Of a DNA stretch of 24,252 bases, positions 1 to 8,075 are shown one piece after another; position 1 is the stretch's first letter, and each line of letters begins with the position of its first letter. The DNA comes from Chara braunii (taxonomy: Eukaryota; Streptophyta; Charophyceae; Charales; Characeae). A program made the translations under genes and the position numbers. The stretch spans positions 1,115,468 to 1,139,719 of the forward strand of contig BFEA01000299.1 of NCBI GenBank assembly GCA_003427395.1. The letters are read 5' to 3'. The notes under the pieces were generated by a model. It was given only the letters and a program-made list of their open reading frames with translations, was not told where the DNA came from and did no database searches.

Positions 1-60
<60 letters not shown>
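1..60. repeat. Homopolymer poly-T tract
   Basis: Sixty consecutive T residues open the window. It could be a retroposed poly-A tail in reverse orientation or an assembly edge. Nothing in the following sequence identifies a retroposon body. Confidence 0.95.
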
Positions 61-61
61 C

Positions 62-124
62 CCGTACGTACGGCCCGTACGATCACATGAGCCCGTACGT
101 ACGGACGACCTGTATTCGTACAGG
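62..124. repeat. GTAC-rich palindromes and TTCG-loop hairpin
   Basis: The perfect 12-bp palindrome CCGTACGTACGG occurs twice (62-73 and 93-104). It is followed by CCTGTA-TTCG-TACAGG at 109-124, a 6-bp stem closed by a TTCG tetraloop. TTCG/UUCG is a very stable RNA loop. The patch lies directly upstream of the hairpin array and may be its first, differently sized member. Confidence 0.75.
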
Positions 125-146
125 GGTCTACACAGGTCGTTGCGGA

Positions 147-690
147 GACTAAGCGTACCCTTAAGTTAGGGCGGCTTAGCCATACGTCGTTTGTGATTGT
201 TTAGGCAGATCAGGCGTACCCTTAAGTTAGGGCGGTCTGGTCGCGTTGCCTTATGTAACTTAAACAGTTTAGGCTAACTAGGCGTACCACTAAGTTGGGG
301 CGGCCTAGCGATATGCCCTTGTCATTGACATGATGTGGGTTGGACTTACCCTTAAGTTAGGGTGGTCTGACCATTCGTCGTTCATACTTGTTTTAGGCAG
401 GTTAGGCACACCCCTAAGTTGGGGCAGCCTAATCCTATGCCCTACGTAACTTTGTCTAGAGCTGACTAGGCATACCCTTAAGTTAGGGCAGTCTAGTTTT
501 ATGCTTCATGTCGTCAGTTAAGCAGAAGCGAGACGTACCCTTAAGTTAGGGCGGTCTGGTCATATGTTGTATGACTATAGTCGATGTGGTGTTGGGCATA
601 CCCTTAAGTTAGGGAAGTCCAGTTGTGTGTATCCTTAATTGTTTACTTAGGCAGGTTGGACATACCCTTAAGTTAGGACATTGTCTGATC
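147..690 (+). repeat. Hairpin array A: nine stem-loop units, about 63-bp period
   Basis: Nine units lie at about 147-181, 208-242, 276-310, 338-372, 400-434, 464-498, 527-561, 590-623 and 654-690. Each has an outer stem of up to 8 bp with unit-specific sequence. Inside it lies a near-constant loop, typically ACCCTTAAGTTAGGG, whose CCCT/AGGG can form an inner stem. Outer stems include CTAAGC/GCTTAG, CTAGGC/GCCTAG, GGTTAGGC/GCCTAATC and GGTTGGAC/GTCTGATC, so both arms change together. The unit at 400 also swaps the inner CCCT/AGGG for CCCC/GGGG. By hand count the + strand pairs show about 13 G-T against about 3 A-C, as expected for a structured + strand RNA. Function is unknown. A diverged homologous array lies at 7247-8071. 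Confidence 0.85.
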
Positions 691-929
691 CTATGCCATA
701 GGCAAGGGGGTCTACTAAGGGAAAAAGAATTGAGTGATCTAAGGAACTACTTGGGTCAAACTGATGTGGGATTGTGAGAGATGTTTGTTTATGCATGCTT
801 GTGGTCTCTCACTCTGGGGCGTTTTTTCGATAGGTTAGCTGCTTAGATGCTCACCAAGTGCTGGATCCATAGGTAGGTGAGATGGATGATGGGAGAGAGA
901 GCTTGGGATGAAGATATGACTGACATTAC

Positions 930-996
930 TTGAAGATAGAATTGATGATAGCTCACGATACCATCTTCTGGAAGGGATCGTGTAAACTATCTTCAA
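930..996 (+). other. Long two-step hairpin
   Basis: TTGAAGATAG (930-939) pairs with CTATCTTCAA (987-996) over 10 bp. Inside it CACGAT pairs with ATCGTG. In the second module (about 8305-8376) the 3' arm CTATCTTCAA is unchanged but the 5' arm is degraded, and the inner pairing survives only partly. Confidence 0.6.
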
Positions 997-1070
997 TCCT
1001 AACTATCAAAGCAAGTGTCAGAAGTTAGTCCCAAGTATAGCTTTGCTTTGTCTTCCTGTTTTCAGCTTTG

Positions 1071-1077
1071 TATAAAT
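1071..1077 (+). promoter_or_regulatory. Candidate TATA box, copy A
   Basis: TATAAAT sits in 'ctttgtataaatcttgacag', identical in context to 8454-8460 of the second module. Conservation between diverged copies and the + orientation fit a polymerase II core promoter of the repeated element. If used, transcription would begin downstream of the hairpin array, which conflicts with the array being transcribed. The call is tentative. Confidence 0.3.
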
Positions 1078-1090
1078 CTTGACAGCCTCC

Positions 1091-1338
1091 GGTTCCTACG
1101 GGAAGCGCTGCCGAAATTTCTACAAATCTGAGAGAGTTAGTTAATTTTGAACTCGTAGAAATTGTGAATTTCTGAGAAGGCACTTTTCCTACGGGGAGCG
1201 CTGCCGAAATTTTGTAGAGTTGGAGAGAGTTAGAGTATTTTCAGCTAGGAGAAATCTGGCAATCCATCCTGTTTAGGGGATATGCTGTATTTTCAGCTAG
1301 GAGAAATCTAGCAATCCATCCTGTTTAGGGGATATGCT
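1091..1338 (+). repeat. Two local tandem duplications in leader A
   Basis: A block beginning TTCCTACGGG and containing AGCGCTGCCGAAATTT occurs at 1093-1119 and 1187-1213 (94-bp offset). The same pair exists in the second module at 8476-8502 and 8561-8587, so this duplication predates the module duplication. A second, near-perfect 52-bp tandem duplication (1235-1286 and 1287-1338, starting 'gtattttcagctaggagaaa') occurs only here and is recent. Confidence 0.8.
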
Positions 1339-1766
1339 GTCGGAATTTCTTACATTTTTAGATAAACGTCAGAGGTTAGTTAGGAAGGTATGATTATTTC
1401 TTGATCACTCAAGCATGACTTGGGTACTGGCATGTGCTGCATTGCAGTTCACCTTTATTCATATTGATTCAAGGCTTGACTATCTTCAAGTTGATCCTAC
1501 AAGGATCGCCCTCTGTTATCCTTAGATAACAGGTCGGTTTCCGACTCAACTCTAATCCACTCTTGCTACTCAACCTAAAGGCTTTAGCCCTGTGGTTTGA
1601 TTTGTTTTGTTGTGTTCTTACCCTGACTTTAATTGAATGGTCATTTAATAAAGATGCTGAGTATTTTATTTTGAGAGTTGTGCAAAGAGTGAGGTTTGTA
1701 TGGCTAAAGCGAGGGGTGTGAGCGCAGAGAATGGTTAAAGTTGACCCCGTGTAGTGTGTGTTCTGT

Positions 1767-1812
1767 TGATGTGGATCTTTGATGTGGATCTTTGATGTGG
1801 ATCTTTGATGTG
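1767..1812 (+). repeat. 13-bp tandem repeat
   Basis: Roughly three and a half copies of a 13-bp unit (tgatgtggatctt) in direct tandem. It is absent from the aligned part of the second module, so it is a local slippage product. The following 1861-2042 holds AT-rich sequence with no gene. Confidence 0.85.
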
Positions 1813-2042
1813 ATTGCAAGTATGTTTTGTGAGTTGAATCCAGACTTCATTTTGTCAATGATTATATATATACTTTTGAAGGAAGCCGCACTGTGATTGT
1901 GAGAGTGATCGTCTCCTATCTCATAACTTTTATATCATATTTTATTGTGTTCGCACGACCCATTGAGGTCGCGCACAGTGATTTAATAAGTTCTGCATCG
2001 AGAGAAAAGAGAGATCCCTTCTTAGTTCTTGCTTTTTAGAAT

Positions 2043-2938
2043 TAATATGGTTGGACGTTGTAGTCCGTGGCAGCTGTCAAAGTCAAACCCCTTGATCTCT
2101 GGCCACCAAGACAGCTTGGAGCTGTCTACTCAACCCCTCTGCACAGGGCGCAGAAGAGGGTGTGGTCTTCAACCGCGCATGGCGGTTGTCTAGCGTCGAG
2201 AGATTAACCTCTCAAGGCGCTTGTCAGTCGACACTTGAGTGTCGAACGTGATCCTCGAGATTACGAAGGCTCGTGTAGGTACGAGTACTACGTAGTACCC
2301 CATCAACGCGAATGCTTGCGAATGCCCGCATGGCTGGTCGATATGAGGAGGTCATGAGCTCGCACGACTCTTATACGAAAATTCAGCGCGCAATACCTAT
2401 CTGAGTCTCGCAATATAAAGTTATGGGTTGGATACTGAAGGGACTAGGAGTGTTGCGGTGTTGTGGTTTTGTTTGTGGTGTTTGTTTTTTTTACGTGTTA
2501 TGTGTGGGTAGATGCGAGTGTTGTGGTGTAACACATGGATGCGTCCTAGTCGACCGACGTCGAGTCGCATTTGGGACGTCGGCCCCTCAGAAAGTCGATT
2601 CGCGCGCGGGTTCAATTTCGGGCGTTCGACCGCGCGTACCCCCTATGCTACAGTGAACGAGAAACGCCCTCGGCTGGGCCACCTCTGCCATTGCATACCA
2701 AAAACCTTCGCATGTGGTTCAGTAGCTCGGCGGGGATACGCCCACCTAAGGGATGGTGACAGCTCCCGCATATGTAGGTAAGCGGTGCCTCGCGTGACCC
2801 TGTCCTGTCGTAGGGGCTCGCGAGAGGTACGGCTGACGCACTCGGCCGGAGCGGCAAATGCTCTCCGCGACAAGTCCTGCGACATTCTCCGTGACGTGGC
2901 CGGGAGTGTCCCCATGCGGGACCGATGCGCTCGACAAC
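2043..2938 (+). other. GC-rich structured block, copy A (homologous to 10316-11207)
   Basis: The block starts at the GGTTGGACGTTGTAGTCCG segment and ends near GGGACCGATGCGC. It is clearly homologous to 10316-11207, and its first ~380 nt to a third diverged copy at 9615-10004. It is dense in perfect hairpins: GACAGCT/AGCTGTC (about 2112), CAACCGC/GCGGTTG (about 2168), CGACACT-TG-AGTGTCG (2229-2244) and CTCGT/ACGAG (about 2269). Short ORFs run through the distal half on both strands, but several frames are open at once and their changes are mostly transitions, so coding is not shown. A donor-like AG|GTAAGC lies at about 2778, matching GGAG|GTAAGT at 11051. It is probably the leader part of the element. 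It matches no RNA family I recognise. Confidence 0.65.
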
Positions 2939-2954
2939 AGTCTCCTCCCCTATC

Positions 2955-3012
2955 TGTTTTTCTAATTTTTATTTCTGAGTTTACTTTTGTTTTTAATTTT
3001 TAATTTTTTATT
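2955..3012. repeat. T-rich low-complexity tract
   Basis: A run of T with scattered A and G, including ACTTTTGTTTTT and repeated ATTTTTTATT. A very similar tract (ACTTTTGTTTTTTG...) lies at 24155-24206. Both are associated with the AGTGCACC...ACCTG repeat, but in the opposite order. Confidence 0.8.
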
Positions 3013-3058
3013 TTTTATTTCTGAGTGCACCTATGAACTGTTGAGATACATACCTGTG
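3013..3058 (+). repeat. Dispersed repeat shared with 24058-24095
   Basis: AGTGCACC...AACTGT.GAGATACA.ACCTG is shared with 24062-24094 at most positions. The element name is unknown. The ATACATACCTG portion resembles the U1 snRNA 5' end, but not convincingly. Confidence 0.55.
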
Positions 3059-3143
3059 TTTGGATCTAGGCAAGATGAATAAAACCATTCTGAAGTACCT
3101 AGGGCCGGACAGTTTGGTGGTAATATCCCAAGGCCGCTGCCCT

Positions 3144-3236
3144 GTTCCTCCGAGACATCTGTTAAAGTTGGGACGAGACAGAGAAGATTAGCATGACCCC
3201 TGAGCAAGCACGATAAGTATAAATCCAGGGCGGGCC
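3144..3236 (+). ncRNA. U6 spliceosomal RNA-like sequence, probable pseudogene
   Basis: The core ACAGAGAAGATTAGCATG followed by ACCCCTGAGCAAG matches U6 snRNA. The invariant ACAGAGA box (3178-3184) and AGC triad (3190-3192) are intact. Upstream ACATCTGTTAAAGTTGGGACGA and downstream GTATAAATCC fit the plant U6 ACATCCGATAAAATTGGAACGA and CATAAATC blocks. U6 forms the catalytic core of the spliceosome with U2. Evidence against a working gene: the 3' side of the internal stem-loop (normally AGGATGAC) reads AGCACGAT, the 5' stem is imperfect, no pol III T-run follows directly, and no clear plant USE/TATA pair is seen upstream. A diverged variant or retropseudogene is likely. Confidence 0.75.
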
Positions 3237-3240
3237 TTGG

Positions 3241-3595
3241 TTAGCACCTTTGTTTTGGTAGCTCGAACTGCTATCAGACGGAGGGCGGTAGGGGTGTGTT
3301 ATACTCGGGAGGAAGAAGACGACGTGGATGATGGAGATGGTGGAAGTAAAGTGGTAGGAGGGAAGAAGTCATATCTCGCTCATTCCTTGACGGAATCGGG
3401 CGAAGTAAGACTTGAAATTGGGGTTTTAAGGTACTGCGAATATGATGACGCGGTTAGAATTAGCAATAAGATAGTATTGTCGGCGCTGTGTGGGTTATGG
3501 ACTGCGCGGAGGTGTCGGGAAGCAGATTTGGCAGAGAATGAAAGTTGGCCTATCTCGGTCATTTCTTGACCGTTTTGGACGAACAAAGGTGCTAA
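3241..3595. mobile_element. Inverted-repeat-flanked segment, possible MITE remnant
   Basis: TTAGCACCTTTGTT (3241-3254) recurs as its exact reverse complement at 3582-3595, bounding about 355 bp with no credible gene. Inside, a segment around 3369-3400 (atctcgctcattccttgacgg) is a diverged copy of 3551-3580 (atctcggtcatttcttgaccg), indicating an internal duplication of about 180 bp. Size and termini suit a small non-autonomous DNA transposon, but I see no clean target-site duplication. Confidence 0.4.
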
Positions 3596-3935
3596 ACGGG
3601 GGTTTTGGCATGCTACAGATCAGATGGCAACTCTAGTTTCCGCGTGGGATTAATTATTTGGCGGCTATTGGACGTAGGGGCTCCGCGGTATAAACAAGGG
3701 AGTATTGTGAATTACCTGCGCGTCGTGAGATGAATCTTCCCGCATTTTTACGGAAGATTCATTTTCATCTAGCTCAGAACGAGTGCAGCAGTCCAGCCCG
3801 CAGCAACTAAGCTTCACACTTGACAAGGAAATTGAGGAGTGTGAGAAGCAAGGAGTAGTTGAAGAAGAGGAAAAGCATTGCGAAAGCGATGGAGAGGACG
3901 AGGGAAGAGAGGGGGATGGCAGCGGAACCACGTAC

Positions 3936-4059
3936 CTGATCATGAGGAAGGTCGACGTCTCATTGCCAATTTGCACATCGTGCTGTTGTGCGAGATCGCG
4001 CAGTTCTTCTTCGTGGGATGGAGTCTCGCTCCTTCCTGGAACAAGTTGCAGAAGGGAGA
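3936..4059 (-). other. Weak candidate exon on the minus strand
   Basis: Read on the minus strand, ATACAATCAG precedes and GTACGT follows a 124-nt stretch, giving acceptor and donor dinucleotides. One frame gives a charged, protein-like run including HEEELRDLAQQHDVQIGNET. A second stretch at 4159-4365 is flanked the same way (TTACTTCAG before, GTAAGTCT after), leaving a 99-nt intron. However, the two frames do not join without a stop unless a further tiny exon is assumed. No domain is recognised. It may be a host gene fragment or chance. Confidence 0.2.
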
Positions 4060-4519
4060 CTGATTGTATCTTTGCGCATTTTAGAGGGAGATTCATTTGG
4101 TTTTTATGCAGTCTATCGATGGGAGTAGCATGCAACTGCCGCGAGATTGGAGACTTACCTGTTGGCCAGGGCGATGTATCTCCTCATGTTTTAGCGGGCG
4201 ACTTAATCCGACGTGGCAGATCTGGTGAATAGCAGATGAGCTCGTTGTCGTCTTCAAATCAGTGATGGGCATGCTCTTCATCACGAGGTGTTTCTTGAAA
4301 GGCCCATCTCTTCGTACTTGGTGGGCATGCTGGTCATGATCGTTGCTGTCCGACGGCAATCCCAGCTGAAGTAATGATTGTCTCTTCGCATGTTATAGTG
4401 GAGGATTCATTCTCAAATTAGCGTGTATGGCAGAAGATCCATTCGTGGTTTGACCGATAATGAGCACAGCGGCAGCTAACGGGCAAGCTTCCATTAGGCG
4501 ACATCAGGGTGTGCGCATG

Positions 4520-4549
4520 GGAGAGAGAGAGAGAGAGGGAGAGAGAGAG
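4520..4549. repeat. GA microsatellite
   Basis: (GA)n with one G interruption, about 30 bp. Short ORFs across it encode only RE-rich low-complexity peptide. Confidence 0.95.
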
Positions 4550-6610
4550 TACACATAGTTGCTGGAGCCGCGCGCGCGGTCTGTGCCAGGGGGCATTGCA
4601 CCTGGCCAAGTTCGAGCTATACGTTCACTCTCATTGGGCACATTTTGAAGAATGGCAGGAATTGACACGTCATAACTGGCGTCATCGTGAGCCTCGCCGA
4701 CACGGGTCTTCGTCCTCGTGGTCGTGTGGATACGGACTGTGATAGGAGTCACCTTGGTGCACCCATTCCCCACCGTTGTGGGGGTTGATGCTGCAGGGAT
4801 CTTCAGCCTGACAAGCACGGCCGTATTGATCACCATCGTCGGGACCATCGCGCTCCCCATCGTGTTCAATCGCTTCCGCAGTCGTGCTGCCTGTAACATC
4901 TTCGTCGCTCGTCGTCTCCAGTGTTATTGGTCATTAAGGCTCAATGGCGGTCGTCGTCGCCTTCTCGTTTGTGCTCATCTCCAAGTTGATAATTGTCGGC
5001 ATGATTTGCCGGTCTGCTCGCAGTCTATGATATTGCTGCTGGTTACGCGGTGGTGGCTGTTACTCGTATGCTTAGACTTGTAGGTGGTAGGATGGACTGT
5101 TACGAAGAATCTGAAGTTGAGGTGGCATACTGCAGTGAGGGAAGGCGGCTGTGTGAGCTGCCACTACGGAGAGTACCAGACAACTGCTACCAGGGGACTT
5201 GTGAGTAAACTGAGTATGCTGTGACAAGGGCTACTGCTGTTGTGATTGATAACTAATTCAGAGACTGTTGTTGCTGTTGCCAAACGCCCGGGTTCAGAGG
5301 GACAGCATCGCTGATGCGGCTATGTGACTGTTGTGCTCCACTTGCTGAAGTAGAAGTTACTCGGCCAGGTATGGGATTACTGAGCCCTGCTAAGCACAAC
5401 TGCTTTTCTCAATGCTATATTTGGGAACAGTGGACTGTGGTCTTTAGGCCTTGAGGAGTATTGAGCTGCCTTGATACTAGGGCTGGGACGATTGAAGGAC
5501 CATAGCAGCGACAATTGGACTCGAATGTGTCCTACATCACTAAGGGTGAGTGTTGCTGTTTTTTTAGCTACAAGAAGACATCTGTCGCAGACTGTGAAAG
5601 CATGGCCTATTGAACCTTTCGCGTCTCATATTTTGAAGCAGAGGGTGTCAAGGAAGCTATCACAGGGAGCACACGCCAACTGTGGGAGTACATGCTTGGC
5701 CACAGCGGTGGTTTGAGTGGACGACATCTGAAGTACTTCGTTGCTACTACTAAGTGCTCCTGTGCTGCGGCCATTTATTCCATATCTCAGATGGTTGAAG
5801 CCTGTGTTAGTCAAAGTCACACCTTGTGATTCAGAGTCGCAGCCTGGGTGTCCCAAAGTCGTGACTGTGTTTTTGCGGGGCATGCGCTGAGTCCTGAGCC
5901 AAGCTGTTAGACCCGTTGTTGAACTGCTAATATGTTTTTTTTGCGGTAACAAACACAATTGGCGTTGTCACTAAGATACTGCTGCCACTACTATACTCAA
6001 CAGGTGGTGGACTGTGACAGCTGGAGTCTGAGAACGGACTGCTGACTTGCTGCTGTGGCACCTCCGCTGTACTTTTGCGTTTTATTATTGAGATTGCTGG
6101 CATTATTGTGCCTTCGGCTGCTTGAACTGGGCATCTTTGCTAGCACTTCTGAGTTTCGCTATTATCAAGAAACTCGGCCCTGCCGTGCATTGGGCAGTAT
6201 ATCGCGACGAACAGTTGCTGGGCTCGTAAGGCTTACTGTAGAGCATAGTAGTCTGTTGCCTTTGGTACTTATGCTGCTACGCATGGTTGTCGTGCACGCA
6301 GCGTCCTGGTGAGTGTGGTGGCAGTCCGGCGCACTTTAAGTAGAGCACAGGGGTGCGCAGCAGCAGCATTGGACTGAGGAAAAGTATTGTGAGCAGGGGA
6401 AGTGATCGGGGTTTTTGCACAAGGGTCGTTGCTGCGACTTGAAGGCTCGTCAGGGGGAGTTGTTATTCTGCGTCCAGGCCGTGGTTTGGCCATCTCGACT
6501 GCGCTTTTAGCCACCATTGCGGGGCCCTCAGGCGATTGAAGGTTACAAGGCCCTCTCCCGCGAGTCTGAGCGCACCCCTCTTGTATCTGAGAGTCTAAAC
6601 ATCTCTTTTT
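4550..6610. other. No supported gene; trinucleotide-biased spacer
   Basis: Stops are frequent in all frames beyond short runs. From about 5090 to 6330 the + strand is enriched in CTG/TTG/GTG-type words without forming a clean microsatellite. The hydrophobic + strand run at about 4740-4870 overlaps an equally open minus-strand frame and has no domain signature. I see no RNA gene or transposon termini here. Confidence 0.6.
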
Positions 6611-6623
6611 TTGTCTTTCTCAG

Positions 6624-6773
6624 TCCCAGTCTGGTCTTTTGGTGTTGAGAGGAAGGCGGCAGGCTGGATTGAAACCCATAGGACCGCGCCAAGGCCTTTG
6701 TGGGAGGTTCGCCCCAACGATTGCGGGAGCTCTTCCGGCGCCCGGGCGGGGTTCTGGAGGCAGGGAACTTCAG
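6624..6773 (+). other. Weak candidate internal exon
   Basis: A strong pyrimidine tract ending in CAG (to 6623) and a donor CAG|GTATAA (6774) bound 150 nt that are open in the frame reading VPVWSFGVERKAAGWIE. No protein family is recognised, and no partner exons are found nearby. From here to 7093 there is only spacer, although GGGCCC- and CCCTGGGTAGGG-containing inverted repeats begin to appear from about 7010. Confidence 0.2.
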
Positions 6774-7093
6774 GTATAATTTCGTCTGACGTGTGTGATC
6801 CTTTCCCCTAGCTATATTATTCTTTTGGGTATCTGAACATAATTATGGTAGGTTATTACCTTTTGTTTTGTTATGTATGTCAGGACATGTATTGTGAAAG
6901 GTTAAACGAATAAGTAAATATGAGAGTTCAGATAATCCCTTGAGAGAACTCAGACAGAATGAATGGGGGAAGGTGGGAGGAAGGTGTTTGCATGTGTTTG
7001 ACCGGGTGAACCCAAGGCTGGGCCCCTCCGGGTGGATGTGGGCCCAATGCTATGTTTTATTGGTGTTTGCTGGGCTGTGTGAATGACTTTTAT

Positions 7094-8071
7094 GACTGGT
7101 CCTACCCGGGTAGGATGGATCAGTCGCTGTTTCTTTTGGGGGTTCCTGAACAGGAGGACGGGCGCCCTGGGTAGGGAAGACTCAGAGTCCTGGTGTTTCT
7201 TTTAATGGGTTGAGGTGCATATTTTTCTGAGGGAACAAAGGCATAAGACTAAGCGTACCCTAGGGTTAGGGCGGCTTAGCCATGAGCTATGAATTAACTG
7301 GTCAACCAGAGTATAAAATTTGATACATATATTATTTGAACTTATACTTCTGACAGACCGGGCACCCTGGGTAGGGAAAGTGAGTCAGGGAGTCAGGTAG
7401 AACTAAGGGAGAAAAGGAAACAGATAAAAAATAAAAAGAAGGTAACTGGGCAGGATGAACGTACCCTAGGGTTAGGGCGGCTCAGTTGTATGCTCATAAT
7501 AACACCAAGGAGCAGAAAGTTAGTATAAATCTGTTTTTATTTTCCCTTCTAAACAAAGCGGGCGGATCGGAAGTTCCATTATTTGGAAAGGTCTGATCGA
7601 CTGCCTAACAAGAGAAGGAAAAGCTTAAAGTATGTGCAAGTATTCGTATCAAATTAACTGTTGTATGGCTGACTAGGCGTACCCTAGGGTTAGGGCGGCC
7701 TAGTGATATACTTTGTCGTTGATGTGATGTGAGTTGGACGTACCCTAGGGTAGGGCGGTCCAACTTTTTGTCGTTTGTACTTATGTCCAGGCAAGTTAGG
7801 CCTACCCCTGGGTAGGGATGATCTAATGTTATGCCATATGTAACTTTGTACAGGGAAGGTTGGGCACACCCTAGGGTTAGGGAAGCCCGGTCCTATGCTT
7901 CATGTCGTTATTTTGGCAGAAACCAGACGTACCCTAGGGTTAGAGCGGTCTGGTCATATGCATTACGTATACAGTTCATGTTATGTTGGACACACCCTAG
8001 GGTTAGGCTGTGCGTACCTTATCTGTTATTTAGGCAGATCAAATACACCATTTTATTAGGGTGAGTCTAAC
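7094..8071 (+). repeat. Hairpin array B: diverged homologue of array A
   Basis: Clear units: 7094-7125 (GACTGGTCC/GGATCAGTC around TACCCGGGTA), 7247-7281, 7565-7598 (GATCGGA/TCTGATC with inner TTCC/GGAA), 7671-7705, 7732-7765 (perfect AGTTGGAC/GTCCAACT), 7795-7827, 7858-7892 and 7921-7955. Degraded ones lie near 7150-7195, 7357-7390, 7455-7490, 7985-8015 and 8036-8071. Spacers and order match array A from the CTAGGC unit onward. The usual loop here is ACCCTAGGGTTAGGG instead of ACCCTTAAGTTAGGG, so each array has been homogenised to its own loop while keeping its stems. Extra and irregular units at the 5' side show the array growing or decaying at one end. Confidence 0.8.
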
Positions 8072-8075
8072 CGTA

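Larger units (their letters stand above)
691..1860 (+). other. Conserved leader segment, copy A (homologous to 8076-9190)
   Basis: No credible ORF. The segment matches 8076-9190 collinearly: the start (about 700-820 against 8080-8200), the 'agaagttagtcccaagtat' block (1020 against 8402), the two 'cctacggg(a/g)agcgctgcc' blocks, and the 'agttgacccc' block (1739 against 9067). It follows the hairpin array in both copies, so array plus leader is one repeated module. It contains a long hairpin (930-996), a TATA-like site (1071) and local tandem duplications, annotated separately. The most economical reading is the untranslated or regulatory part (LTR/leader) of a transposable element. Confidence 0.75.

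Noticed and set aside
147-690. Interstitial telomere repeats (TTAGGG words)
   Set aside because: Only one TTAGGG-like word per ~63-bp unit, always inside a hairpin loop. It is not a tandem hexamer or heptamer array.
147-690. CRISPR-like array (regular repeats with variable spacers)
   Set aside because: The repeats are imperfect hairpins with varying stems, the spacers are homologous between the two arrays, no cas genes are present, and the genome is eukaryotic.
3046-3056. U1 snRNA 5' end (ATACATACCTG resembles ATACTTACCTG)
   Set aside because: Similarity stops after 11 nt. The U1 stem-loops and Sm site are not convincing, and the segment is part of a repeat also found at 24083 with a further mismatch.
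3783-4232. 149-codon acidic ORF on the + strand
   Set aside because: It overlaps antisense frames of similar length, has low-complexity Glu runs and Cys-rich drift, and shows no domain or conserved neighbour.
4718-5083. Membrane protein ORF on the + strand
   Set aside because: It is hydrophobic for about 40 residues, but the opposite strand is equally open, no family is recognised, and no splice or start context supports it.
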